A DNA stretch of 44,033 bases from Streptococcus caballi DSM 19004. Lineage in GTDB: Bacteria; Bacillota; Bacilli; Lactobacillales; Streptococcaceae. This document shows positions 21,018-29,537 of the stretch, one piece after another (positions within the stretch are counted from its first letter, which is position 1; the number at the start of each line of letters is the position of its first letter). Under the pieces are notes generated by a model that ran no database searches, was not told where the DNA came from, and saw nothing but the letters and a program-made list of their open reading frames with translations. Position numbers and translations under genes: made by a program. Location: positions 170 through 44,202 of the forward strand of contig NZ_KB904068.1 in the NCBI RefSeq assembly GCF_000379985.1. Direction: 5' to 3'.

Positions 21018-23621
21018 ATGAAAAAGCATTACTTATCAAAAAGCGCTCTTTTGCTATCGCTGATAGCAGCATCCGGTGCAACTGGACTTGTTTACGCCGA
21101 CGAAAGCCCCGCTGCAACACCGACAGCCACTGTTCAAAAAACTGCTGCAACGACTGAGGTGGCAATTCAAAATCAAGCAGCGACAGCTACACCCACTGGA
21201 TCTACTCCTAAAGCCACTGTAGAGGCTTCAACTAATACGACTGCAACAACTAGTGCTACTGAAATAACTGCTATCCAGACTAATCAGCCTCTTTCAGTTT
21301 CTGAAACAAGCAACGGCTCCACGCAGGCCCTGCCTGAGACTAGCACTGAACCTAATGCCTCCGCTCAACCAACTCCAACAGGCAATTCAACAACCACTAC
21401 TACTGTAAATGACAGCTCTGCTATGTCCAAGACAGCGACTGCCCCTCAAAACCTTGCCGATACTTCTGCTCCAAGCCTTCCTACTGAGGGACAGAGCATT
21501 GAACTCCGTATCCTGTCTACGACAGATCTCCACACCAACCTCGTCAACTATGATTATTATCAAGATAAGCCGTCACAAACCGTTGGGCTAGCTAAAACAG
21601 CTCTGCTGATTGAGGATGCTAAGAAAGAAAACGGCAATACTATCCTTGTTGACAGCGGAGACACCATCCAAGGCACACCTTTTGGTACCTACGAGGCCTT
21701 GATCAATCCTGTCAAGGAAGGTCAGACTCACCCTATGTATAAGGCCTTTGAAAAACTGGGTTACGATGCAGAAACACTGGGCAATCACGAGTTCAATTAT
21801 GGGCTTGACTTCCTTAACCGCATGGTCAACACTGCTGGTCTACCAATTGTCAATGCTAATGTCCGCGATGCCAAAACGGGCGACTACTATTTCACACCTT
21901 ATAAAATTATTGAGAAACCCTTTGCTGATACCAAAGGACAACCCATCACAATCAAAGTTGGTATCACAGGTGTCCTGCCACCTCAAATCATGGTCTGGGA
22001 CAAGGCCAATCTTGAAGGCAAGGTGACCGTGGATGACCCTGTTAAGTCTGTTGAAAAATTAGTCCCTGTCATGAAAAATGCTGGCGCTGATATTATTTTA
22101 GCCTTGGCTCACTCTGGTATCGGAGATGACGAATACCAATCTGGTGAAGAAAATGAAGGGTATTTCTTGGCTGGCATTGGTGGTGTGGACGCTGTCGCAA
22201 CAGGGCATTCCCATGCTAATTTCCCAAATGGAGACGGCAGCAGCTTTTATGCCAAATACAAGGGGGTTGACGATATCAACGGTCTCATAAATGGCAAACC
22301 TGTTGTCATGGCTGGTAAATTCGGTGACCATCTCGGTATCATGGACATGACCTTAACTTACAAGGAAAACAAGTGGCAAGTCATCAAGAGCAAGTCTCAA
22401 CTGCGCAAGATTGATAGTAAATCTGATGCTGCCGACCAAGAGCTGATTGACCTCGTCAAAGACGAACACCAAGGAACTATCAGTTATGTTCGTCAAGAGG
22501 TCGGCCAAACTACTGCTCCTATCAACAGTTACTTTGCACAGATCTTGGATGATCCATCCATTCAGATTGTCAATAACGCTCAAGTCTGGTATGCCAAACA
22601 ACAACTGGCTGGGACAGCCGACGCCAACCTGCCAATCATCTCTGCAGCTGCACCATTTAAGGCAGGAACACGCGGCGATGCCACCTACTACACTGATATT
22701 CCAGCAGGGCCTTTGGCCATCAAGAATGTCGCTGACCTCTACCTTTATGATAACGTCACAGCCCTTATCAAATTAACTGGCGCCCAAATCAAGGAGTGGT
22801 TGGAAATGTCTGCTGGTCAGTTCAACCAAATTGATCCTAACAGCAAAGCACCTCAACAATTAATCAACAGCAACTATCGTTCTTACAACTACGACGTGCT
22901 AGATGGCCTGACTTATCAATTTGACATCACACAGCCTAATAAGTATGACTTTGAAGGTAAATTAGTCAATCCTGATGCCAGTCGGGTTCGTAACCTGCAG
23001 TATCAAGGCAAGGCTATCGATCCCAATCAGACCTTCATCGTAGTCAGCAACAACTACCGCGCAACTGGTAATTTCCCTGGTGTTCGAGATGCAGCCGAAA
23101 AACGCCTGCTCAACCTTGAAAATCGTCAAGTTATCATTGATTACATCGTCAGTGAAAAGATCATCAACCCATCTGCTGATGGCAACTGGAGCTTTACCGA
23201 TAATAGCTTGAAAGGTTTGGATATTCGCTTCCTTTCCTCAGAAAGTGCTCAAAAATACCTGGCTGGTCAAAGCAATATCAAATTCCTTGGCTCGTCTAGC
23301 TCAGAAGGTTTTGGAGAATATCAACTGCTTTACACAGAAAAATCAGCCAATCTTGCTGAAAAAACTGAAGCCCCTATTAACACAGAAAAACAAAGTCAGT
23401 CAAGTAACATTTACAACCTAGTAGCCAAAGCTTATGCTCAAACCCAAGCGGCAACTACCACTCAAACAGCCATTGCTTGGTCAAGACAAGCTAGCACTAG
23501 CCATACTAACAAGGCGTCTGCTCTTCCAAATACTAGCTCAACTGACTCATCCGTTCTTAGCTTCCTAGGCTTCTCTCTGCTTGGTCTGGCAGGCTTCTTT
23601 ACTAGAAAAATCAAACACTAA
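21018..23621 (+). CDS. Cell-wall ectonucleotidase, CpdB/CdnP/SntA-like
   Basis: An 867-residue surface protein. Signal peptide MKKHYLSK... with likely cleavage at VYA|DE (27/28), then a Thr/Ala/Ser-rich linker to about 160. The metallophosphoesterase domain follows with LSTTDLHTN (Asp170, His172), VDSGDTIQGT (Asp215), TLGNHEFNYG (Asn256, His257) and ATGHSHANF. A 5'-nucleotidase C-terminal domain occupies roughly 510-720. The tail is LPNTS, a hydrophobic span and RKIKH, a sortase signal with Ser in place of the usual Gly. The family hydrolyses 2',3'-cyclic nucleotides, 3'-nucleotides and in some streptococci extracellular c-di-AMP. ATG 21018 is chosen for AAGGAG and the signal peptide. Confidence 0.9.
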   Translation: MKKHYLSKSALLLSLIAASGATGLVYADESPAATPTATVQKTAATTEVAIQNQAATATPTGSTPKATVEASTNTTATTSATEITAIQTNQPLSVSETSNGSTQALPETSTEPNASAQPTPTGNSTTTTTVNDSSAMSKTATAPQNLADTSAPSLPTEGQSIELRILSTTDLHTNLVNYDYYQDKPSQTVGLAKTALLIEDAKKENGNTILVDSGDTIQGTPFGTYEALINPVKEGQTHPMYKAFEKLGYDAETLGNHEFNYGLDFLNRMVNTAGLPIVNANVRDAKTGDYYFTPYKIIEKPFADTKGQPITIKVGITGVLPPQIMVWDKANLEGKVTVDDPVKSVEKLVPVMKNAGADIILALAHSGIGDDEYQSGEENEGYFLAGIGGVDAVATGHSHANFPNGDGSSFYAKYKGVDDINGLINGKPVVMAGKFGDHLGIMDMTLTYKENKWQVIKSKSQLRKIDSKSDAADQELIDLVKDEHQGTISYVRQEVGQTTAPINSYFAQILDDPSIQIVNNAQVWYAKQQLAGTADANLPIISAAAPFKAGTRGDATYYTDIPAGPLAIKNVADLYLYDNVTALIKLTGAQIKEWLEMSAGQFNQIDPNSKAPQQLINSNYRSYNYDVLDGLTYQFDITQPNKYDFEGKLVNPDASRVRNLQYQGKAIDPNQTFIVVSNNYRATGNFPGVRDAAEKRLLNLENRQVIIDYIVSEKIINPSADGNWSFTDNSLKGLDIRFLSSESAQKYLAGQSNIKFLGSSSSEGFGEYQLLYTEKSANLAEKTEAPINTEKQSQSSNIYNLVAKAYAQTQAATTTQTAIAWSRQASTSHTNKASALPNTSSTDSSVLSFLGFSLLGLAGFFTRKIKH

Positions 23622-23637
23622 TAAGCTTACAACTCCT

Positions 23638-23668
23638 AAACGGTGTGAACACTTCACATCGTTTTTTT
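23638..23668 (+). terminator. Terminator of the ectonucleotidase gene
   Basis: AAACGGTGTGAA pairs with TTCACATCGTTT (one mismatch) over a 3-base loop, followed by a run of T. Confidence 0.85.
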
Positions 23669-23671
23669 GTC

Positions 23672-23700
23672 TTGTCCATCCCCACATATTGTGTTAAAAT
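23672..23700 (+). promoter_or_regulatory. nrdI promoter
   Basis: TTGTCC (23672-23677), 17 bases, TAAAAT (23695-23700). Confidence 0.65.
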
Positions 23701-23738
23701 TGGTGTACATTCACAATATTTAGTAAAAGGAGACTATC

Positions 23739-24203
23739 GTGTCCCAATTAACCATTGTTTATATCAGCCTTAGTGGAAATACGCAGAGCTTTGTCAGACG
23801 ATTATCCGACTATCTCAAGCTCAATCATGACATGACAACGCGCCAGATTAACATTAAAGAGCTTGACCACCAGACCTTCCCCGTAGAAGAACCCTTTGTC
23901 GCTATTCTGCCAACTTATTTAGAAGGGGGAAATGGCATTGACGACGGTGATGTGGAAATTCTAACTAATCCACTAGGCGACTTCATTGCAGCCCATGACA
24001 ACTACAAACACTGCTTTGGCATCATTGGCTCTGGCAACCGCAACTTCAATAACCAATATTGCCTGACAGCCAAACAATACGCCAAACGCTTCGGATTTCC
24101 TATGATTGGCGACTTTGAACTGCGTGGTACAAGCAGCGACATTGAGCGGCTGGCAGCTGTCATCTTGGAGACACAAGAAGCCTTCGCAACGAAAATATCT
24201 TGA
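23739..24203 (+). CDS. nrdI: NrdI family flavodoxin
   Basis: A 154-residue flavodoxin-like protein with GTG start preceded by AAAAGGAG. The FMN phosphate loop SLSGNTQSF is at residues 9-17, and [20 protein letters not shown] is typical of NrdI. NrdI supplies oxidant to build the dimanganese-tyrosyl cofactor of class Ib ribonucleotide reductase NrdF. No nrdE/nrdF genes are in the window, as is common in streptococci where a nrdI copy stands alone; it may be one of two paralogues. Confidence 0.88.
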   Translation: MSQLTIVYISLSGNTQSFVRRLSDYLKLNHDMTTRQINIKELDHQTFPVEEPFVAILPTYLEGGNGIDDGDVEILTNPLGDFIAAHDNYKHCFGIIGSGNRNFNNQYCLTAKQYAKRFGFPMIGDFELRGTSSDIERLAAVILETQEAFATKIS

Positions 24204-24254
24204 GCCCTACCATTCCTCCGAAAAAGACTAAAAAAGAAAAGAGTGTTTGTTAAC

Positions 24255-24752
24255 ATGACCAAACTCATCCTTATCCGAGGCAATGCGGCCTCTGGCAAGA
24301 CAAGTCTTGCTACTGTCCTTCAAGCTGAACTAGGGGAAAACACTCTTCTACTCTCTCAGGACAATATTCGCCGTACTATGTTGGCTGCCCATGATGGTCC
24401 CGACATACCAACCATCCCCCTCCTTAGGAATCTTCTCATCTATGGAAAGACGCACTGCGACTACCTTATCCTAGAGGGCATCCTACGCGCTGATTGGTAT
24501 ACTCCCATCTGGGAGATGATAACAGATCTATTTGGCAGTAAGAATACCTACGCTTATTACTACGATCTCCCCTTTGAAGATACCCTGCGCCGCCATAGCA
24601 GCAGAGCAAAAAGTCAAGAATTTGGAGAGAAATCACTCAGACGCTGGTGGAATGACAACGACTACTTGACCCACTTTTCCGAAAAGAAAATTGCAACCAC
24701 TAGTAGCCTATCAGACAGCCTAGAAACCATTTTGCAAGACATCAAACAATAA
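24255..24752 (+). CDS. P-loop nucleoside/phosphotransferase-type kinase
   Basis: A 165-residue AAA_33/zeta-like P-loop protein. Walker A is RGNAASGKTSL near residue 8, followed by LLLSQDNIRRTML and the acidic LILEGILRADWY; a lid-like Arg-rich part EDTLRRHSSRAKSQ follows. Family members phosphorylate small molecules or act as zeta toxins; the substrate here cannot be told and no antitoxin-like partner is adjacent. ATG 24255 is chosen because the P-loop then falls at the usual distance from the N-terminus; neither it nor GTG 24243 has a strong ribosome site. It follows nrdI by 51 bases and ends before a terminator at 24825. Confidence 0.75.
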   Translation: MTKLILIRGNAASGKTSLATVLQAELGENTLLLSQDNIRRTMLAAHDGPDIPTIPLLRNLLIYGKTHCDYLILEGILRADWYTPIWEMITDLFGSKNTYAYYYDLPFEDTLRRHSSRAKSQEFGEKSLRRWWNDNDYLTHFSEKKIATTSSLSDSLETILQDIKQ

Positions 24753-24824
24753 ACATCTGACGACTAGCCAAACACAAAATCGTACCAGTCAATATCTGCT
24801 AAGGGAGATTCACTTACTTAAAAA

Positions 24825-24859
24825 AAAACAGCCATCTGTAAAATCAGACGGTTGTTTTT
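24825..24859 (+). terminator. Terminator after the kinase gene
   Basis: AAAAACAGCC-A-TCTG pairs with CAGA-C-GGTTGTTTTT over a short loop, with A and T runs on both sides; bidirectional. Confidence 0.8.
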
Positions 24860-25121
24860 ACTTGTAAAAGTCGCATCTGCCCTGAGCAACGACTCGTTTT
24901 GGAAATTATTTGAGCGTCTGCTTTGGGTAATGACTGTTTTTCAAATGCATGAAGACGCCTACCAAAGCAAGTGACAAGGTTGCAAATTAACCAGCAAAAG
25001 CCAATCATGTCATTTAAAAATCGCTTTAGAGCAGTTCTTGGAATAGGGGGCATAAGCGATTTTTGTTTTCTCTTCTTTAAATTATCATGGTTGGGTCAAA
25101 CTTTGTGCTAGTATCCAAGGA
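24860..25121. other. Intergenic stretch, no supported gene
   Basis: Contains the inverted repeat TGCTTTGG/CCAAAGCA (about 24918 and 24962) and a 69-codon open stretch on the minus strand (24844-25053) with no ribosome site and a terminator inside it. I see no convincing gene or RNA. Confidence 0.4.
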
Positions 25122-25937
25122 TTAGAAGTCAAGCTCAACAGCTAAGCCAAAATGATCACTGACAATTGGAGCATCTCCACCGTCAAAAACGACTTTGGAC
25201 GATTTTACTGGGAGGTCTGGACTGGTGAAAACATGATCAACCTTCAAAGATTGCTTGTTACCTTCCCAACCATCAATGTCTTCAATAATTGTATGGTCAC
25301 CAGAAACATATTCAGCAACTTTGTGACTGTCCTGTAAGCCTAGAGGACTTTTGCTGATGATCTCATAACCTTCTAGGTCGGTTGGATTGTTAAAATCACC
25401 CATGAGAACCAAGGGTTTTGGCAGATTAGTTAGAGCAGTCTCCAGCTTTTGCCATTCAGCCTCAAACCCCTTGCCAAACCAAGACATGTGGAGACTAACC
25501 ACCGTCAGATTCTTCCCCTCAACCTCAGTCTGGGCAGCGAGGACATGCCTAGTGTGAAAATCCGTCTCATCATCCACATCCGAAATCAAGATTTCCTGAG
25601 ACTTCAAAGGCGCCTTAGACAGGATAGCCACACCCTCTTGATACTTGTCATAGCCGATATGGTTGTAGGCCCAAGACCAGTAATAGTGGCGCCCCTGACT
25701 TTTCAGATAGGTGACCAATTGCAGAGCAAAATTATCACGATGGATGGTCGGCGTACCAGGAATTTCCACATAGCCGTCCACTTCTTTTGCAGGCAGGCTG
25801 CGCATTTCCTGGTTTACCTCCTGTAAGCAGATGACATCGTAATTTTCATTGTAGATATGTTCAGCCACATCAAATAATTTCTTCAATGAATTGGCTTCAA
25901 GCCATGAATGGGTATTTAGTGTTAAAAATTTAGCCAT
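25122..25937 (-). CDS. Endonuclease/exonuclease/phosphatase family protein
   Basis: A 271-residue cytoplasmic protein of the EEP fold (as in exonuclease III, DNase I and sphingomyelinases). It begins MAKFLTLNTHSWLEANS; motifs are VICLQEVNQE (metal-binding Glu40), VSLHMSW, LMGDFNNPTD (catalytic Asp/Asn pair) and the C-terminal SDHFGLAVEL. KVDHVFTSPD precedes the last motif. There is no signal peptide, so an exported sphingomyelinase role is unlikely; hydrolysis of a cytoplasmic phosphodiester or sugar phosphate is possible. It lies downstream of ptsG on the same strand but beyond a terminator, so it has probably its own promoter. Confidence 0.85.
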   Translation of the reverse strand: MAKFLTLNTHSWLEANSLKKLFDVAEHIYNENYDVICLQEVNQEMRSLPAKEVDGYVEIPGTPTIHRDNFALQLVTYLKSQGRHYYWSWAYNHIGYDKYQEGVAILSKAPLKSQEILISDVDDETDFHTRHVLAAQTEVEGKNLTVVSLHMSWFGKGFEAEWQKLETALTNLPKPLVLMGDFNNPTDLEGYEIISKSPLGLQDSHKVAEYVSGDHTIIEDIDGWEGNKQSLKVDHVFTSPDLPVKSSKVVFDGGDAPIVSDHFGLAVELDF

Positions 25938-26001
25938 TTTTTCTCCTCATCTTCAAAGAAAATTAGGGCTCAGTGACACGAGATGTTCAACTCTTCTTAT
26001 T

Positions 26002-26028
26002 AAAAGCCCTTTATAATGAATAAGGGCT
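26002..26028 (-). terminator. Terminator of ptsG
   Basis: Minus-strand AGCCCTT (26022-26028) pairs with AAGGGCT (26005-26011), followed by TTTTAATAAG. Confidence 0.75.
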
Positions 26029-26080
26029 GAGAGCCTAGACTCCCAACTCCTTATCTTTTTATAGTTTAACGAAGAACTTC

Positions 26081-28273
26081 TTAAAGTTCAACCTTGGCAA
26101 CAGCTGTTTTGGCTGCCACTTGACCAGTTTTTTCTAAGTTAACTGATTTAATGCTGTCAGCATTTGTGAAGACTACGATAACAGATGTTTCTTTACCGGC
26201 TGCTTTAATAGCATCTAAGTCAGCAACGACTGCCAAGTCACCAGCTTTCACGGCTTGACCTTCTGAAATTTTCACATCAAATGGTTTGCCTTCAAGTGAT
26301 ACAGTATCCAAACCAATGTGAACAAGGACTTCCAGACCACTATCAGTTAAAAGGCCGAAAGCATGTTTAGTTGGGAAGATGCTTGTTACTTTAGCATCAA
26401 CTGGAATATAGATGTTGCCGTTTGTTGGTTCAACAGCGAAGCCATCCCCCATCATCTTTTGAGCAAAGACAGGGTCTTTAACAGCAGTCACATCAATAAC
26501 TTCACCATCAGCAACAGATTCAATCGTTTCTGTTACACCTTTGTAAGTAACTGCATGAGCAGTCACAGTTCCACCAGTTTCAACATTGATGACTGGGATA
26601 ACTGCACCAGAATCAAGTAAGTCTTGAATGTCTGATTTGAGGACATCAGCCTTAGGTCCATAGATAGCCTGTACGCCAGAGCCTTTCACAACAAGCCCCA
26701 TTGCGCCAGCTTTTTTCCATGAAGATTCATCACCAACGTGCGCTGGATCTTTAACAGTCACACGAAGACGTGTCATACATGCATCCACATCAACGATGTT
26801 ATCACGTCCACCAAGAAGGTTGATAACTTGAACAACTTGCGTATTAGCATCTGCTGCTGCACCAGGAGTACCTGCAGGAGCAGATGAATCTGTATCAGCA
26901 TCTTCATTATCATAGTTACCATTACGTCCTGCTGTTGCAAGGTTAAATTTCTTAATCATGAAGTTAGCAATGAAGTACATGATAAAGCCAAAGAGAACTG
27001 TAACCCAGACAAAGTTAAGGACATCACCACCAAGGCCTGCTTTTATAGCCATTGGAGTACGTGTTAAGAATTCGATATTACCAAATGAGTGAACACGAAG
27101 GTGAACAAGGTCAGCCATTGCAAAAGCACAACCTTGAACAACAGCATAAACAAGATAAAGTGGAAGGGCAGCAAACATGAACATATATTCAATTGGTTCA
27201 GTAACACCAGTCAAGAATGTTGCAACAGCTGCAGAAATGAACATTGATTTGTATTTTGGTTTCTTGTCTTCGTCAACGTTGCGGTACATCGCGTAAGTCA
27301 GACCCATCAAGATACCTGAGGAACCAATCATTTGACCGACTTTGAAACGAGCTGGTGTAACGCTTGTAAGAAGGTGTTGGTATTGTGAAGGATGAGCGCC
27401 TTTAAGATTAATCAAGTCAGTAACCCAAGCCAGCCAAAGTGGATCTTGTCCAAGAACTTGAGTTCCTTTAGTAGCTCCAGTAAGAACAGTGTAAGTACCA
27501 CCCAGTTGTGTGTAGTTCATTGGGATTGTCAACATGTGGTGAAGACCGAATGGCAAAAGCAAACGTTCCATGGTACCATAAACAAATGGTGCTAAGATTG
27601 GCGCAGTGTCTTGTGAGTTAGCGATCCACATACCAAAGCCGTTAATACCAGATTGGATAAGTGGCCAAACAATTGACATGATGAGAGCGACGACTGTTGT
27701 ACGAACGATAACGACAAATGGTACGAAACGTTTACCATTGAAGAATGACAGGGCATCTGGGAGTTTGCGGTAGTTGTAGTATTTATTGTAGGCTGTGGCA
27801 CCGATGAAACCAGCGATAATACCAACGAATACCCCCATATTAAGAGCAGGTTGACCAAGAACATTGATGAAGTAGTCTGCTACGAGCATTTTACCACCAA
27901 AAACATTGTGAACAACACTCTTACCATCAGCGATCATATCCAATTTAACACCGTAGAAGTGACCTGTAATCAAGTTCAAGGTGATAAATGAAATACCTGC
28001 GGCAAAAGCACCACCAGCACGTTCCTTAGCCCAGCTACCACCGATAGCCAAAGCGAAGAGGATGTGCAAGTTGTTAATGACACCCCAACCGATTTGAGCA
28101 ATGATGTTACCAACGGTTCCTAAAATAGCTGAATTCGGTGCAATCAATGGAATAGAGTTCCCAATTGACACCATCAAACCTGCGGCTGGCATAACCGCGA
28201 TGACCACCATGAGCGCTTTACCGAATTTTTGCCAAAATTCGAAGCTCGTTAAGTTCTTAAACGCCTTCTTCAT
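26081..28273 (-). CDS. ptsG: PTS glucose-type transporter, EIICBA fusion
   Basis: A 730-residue three-domain PTS permease. EIIC spans about 1-445 with some ten membrane helices and GVTEPIEYMFMF. A linker rich in Asp/Ala/Pro leads to EIIB (about 475-555), where Cys499 in NIVDVDACMTRLRVTVKD is the phosphorylation site. EIIA (about 595-720) has His652 in LEVLVHIGLDTVSLEG as phospho-acceptor and His636 as second active-site His. It imports and phosphorylates glucose; a maltose-specific relative (MalT type) is the main alternative. It is preceded by a promoter with a perfect palindromic operator and by a LacI-family gene on the same strand. Confidence 0.9.
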   Translation of the reverse strand: MKKAFKNLTSFEFWQKFGKALMVVIAVMPAAGLMVSIGNSIPLIAPNSAILGTVGNIIAQIGWGVINNLHILFALAIGGSWAKERAGGAFAAGISFITLNLITGHFYGVKLDMIADGKSVVHNVFGGKMLVADYFINVLGQPALNMGVFVGIIAGFIGATAYNKYYNYRKLPDALSFFNGKRFVPFVVIVRTTVVALIMSIVWPLIQSGINGFGMWIANSQDTAPILAPFVYGTMERLLLPFGLHHMLTIPMNYTQLGGTYTVLTGATKGTQVLGQDPLWLAWVTDLINLKGAHPSQYQHLLTSVTPARFKVGQMIGSSGILMGLTYAMYRNVDEDKKPKYKSMFISAAVATFLTGVTEPIEYMFMFAALPLYLVYAVVQGCAFAMADLVHLRVHSFGNIEFLTRTPMAIKAGLGGDVLNFVWVTVLFGFIMYFIANFMIKKFNLATAGRNGNYDNEDADTDSSAPAGTPGAAADANTQVVQVINLLGGRDNIVDVDACMTRLRVTVKDPAHVGDESSWKKAGAMGLVVKGSGVQAIYGPKADVLKSDIQDLLDSGAVIPVINVETGGTVTAHAVTYKGVTETIESVADGEVIDVTAVKDPVFAQKMMGDGFAVEPTNGNIYIPVDAKVTSIFPTKHAFGLLTDSGLEVLVHIGLDTVSLEGKPFDVKISEGQAVKAGDLAVVADLDAIKAAGKETSVIVVFTNADSIKSVNLEKTGQVAAKTAVAKVEL

Positions 28274-28301
28274 AAGACATCTCCTTAATCTTTTGAAATT
28301 T

Positions 28302-28317
28302 ACGCAAACGTTTGCGC
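28302..28317. promoter_or_regulatory. Palindromic operator of ptsG
   Basis: CGCAAACGTTTGCG (28303-28316) is a perfect 14-bp palindrome with central CG, the form bound by LacI-family repressors. It starts 12 bases downstream of the -10 box and would block initiation. The adjacent LacI-type protein is the prime candidate; CcpA is less likely because the TG/CA ends of cre are missing. Confidence 0.75.
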
Positions 28318-28328
28318 TTCATGCTTTA

Positions 28329-28356
28329 ATTATAACACGATTTTCTGTTTTGTAAA
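28329..28356 (-). promoter_or_regulatory. ptsG promoter
   Basis: Minus-strand TTTACA (28351-28356), 16 bases, TATAAT (28329-28334). Confidence 0.75.
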
Positions 28357-28385
28357 GCGGTTTCTTTCAAAAAAATAAAAAATTC

Positions 28386-28420
28386 AAAAAAAGAATCGAA
28401 GCTAACGAAGCTAGATTCTT
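28386..28420 (-). terminator. Terminator of the LacI-type gene, overlapping its stop codon
   Basis: Minus-strand AAGAATC...GATTCTT with inner AGC/GCT-type pairing, followed by seven T. The ascending arm includes the last two sense codons and the TAG stop at 28411-28413. Confidence 0.75.
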
Positions 28421-29424
28421 GGACTTGTTTCACGTTGGATAATTTGATGGGGAATAATAACTGTATTCTCCGGGCTAGCACTTAATTGATCAGCTAGGGC
28501 AAGCCTGGCCGCGGCCTCCCCCAACTGATAAGGGAAGATTTCCACTGAAGTCAGCGGCGGATTGGCAATCTCAGTGATGAATGAATTATTAAACCCAACC
28601 AATCCCATCTCTTTCACAGGAAGGTTGACCTGCTTCAGCAATCGCTGAATATGAATAGCTAGGACATCATCACTGGCGACAAAGGCCTGCACATCGGGAT
28701 GTTCTTCCAAGAAATCAGCTAGGGCTTGACTATTCTTATCATCTCCTTCAGACAATTTCAGAATACTAGCTGACTTGCCTTGCTCTGCCATGCTAACACT
28801 GAAACCATTGTAGCGTTCGGATTGCACCAGCTCATCAAGATCTGTATAAGCAAAGCAAATGTGATTATAGCCCTTATCAATCAAGAAGGAAGCAACATCC
28901 TTGCCAGCCTGATAGTTGTTGTTATCCACATAGCGAATACGTGGGCTGGGAGCATCAAAGGCCTGACCGACAACAAGACAAGACACAGAGCTCTGCTCTT
29001 TGGCAAACTCAAAGGCTAGATCACCTTTCTTGGAATAGAGAAAAATCAGCTTAGTAACGTTTCCACTGCGAATCAGTGTCTGAGCATTCTTCCTCAACTC
29101 TTCATCACTGTGACCTGTCACCAAACTAACCATATACTCATTTTCACTACAGACGCTAGAAATACCTTGGATAATTTGCATGAAAAAAGGGTTGTAACCC
29201 AATGAGTTTTGATTTTCCCTGACTGGCAAGACAATACCTACAGTATTTGACTTGCGATTGACTAAGTTTTGTGCCGAATAGTTAGGCGAATAGTCTAGCT
29301 CTACCATTGCCTTGCGGACACGCTCCTTGGTTGCTTCGCTAATCATCTCGCTATCATGCATGGCTCTCGAAGCCGTTGAGGTGGAAACACCTGCTAACTT
29401 TGCTACATCTTTAATTGTTGCCAT
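28411..29424 (-). CDS. LacI-family regulator, probable ptsG repressor
   Basis: A 337-residue LacI/GalR-type protein. Helix-turn-helix ATIKDVAKLAGVSTSTASRA (2-21), hinge with LDYSPNYSAQNLVNRKSNTV, then the sugar-binding-type effector domain (NPFFMQIIQGISSVCSENEY, FVASDDVLAIHIQRLLKQ, VGFNNSFITEIANPPLTSVE). The sensed ligand cannot be read from the sequence; it resembles maltose regulators (MalR) in layout. It lies directly upstream of ptsG on the same strand, separated by its own terminator, and the palindrome at 28302-28317 is the likely target. Confidence 0.88.
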   Translation of the reverse strand: MATIKDVAKLAGVSTSTASRAMHDSEMISEATKERVRKAMVELDYSPNYSAQNLVNRKSNTVGIVLPVRENQNSLGYNPFFMQIIQGISSVCSENEYMVSLVTGHSDEELRKNAQTLIRSGNVTKLIFLYSKKGDLAFEFAKEQSSVSCLVVGQAFDAPSPRIRYVDNNNYQAGKDVASFLIDKGYNHICFAYTDLDELVQSERYNGFSVSMAEQGKSASILKLSEGDDKNSQALADFLEEHPDVQAFVASDDVLAIHIQRLLKQVNLPVKEMGLVGFNNSFITEIANPPLTSVEIFPYQLGEAAARLALADQLSASPENTVIIPHQIIQRETSPRI

Positions 29425-29501
29425 AACGCTCTTTCTAATTTATTAACTTCCTTTAGGATAATGTTTTAAAAGGTATATGTCAACTCCTTCGAAAGATAAA
29501 A

Positions 29502-29530
29502 GTGAGGTCGAAACAGTTGTCCCACCTCAG
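29502..29530 (-). terminator. Terminator of the prmA-rsmE operon
   Basis: Minus-strand TGAGGT pairs with ACCTCA over a 15-base loop, followed by CTTTTATC, 8 bases after the rsmE stop. Confidence 0.6.
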
Positions 29531-29537
29531 CTTCTTT

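Noticed and set aside
24255..24752. Zeta toxin of a toxin-antitoxin system
   Set aside because: The P-loop fold fits, but no epsilon-like antitoxin gene is adjacent and the neighbours are housekeeping genes, so a metabolic kinase is equally possible.
24844..25053. 69-codon minus-strand frame with CFGRRLHAFEKQSLPKADAQ
   Set aside because: No ribosome site, its end overlaps a strong terminator hairpin, and no family is recognised; kept only as a note in the intergenic entry.
28351..28369. Second cre site over the ptsG -35
   Set aside because: The AAACCGCTTTAC core has at least three mismatches to the CcpA consensus.
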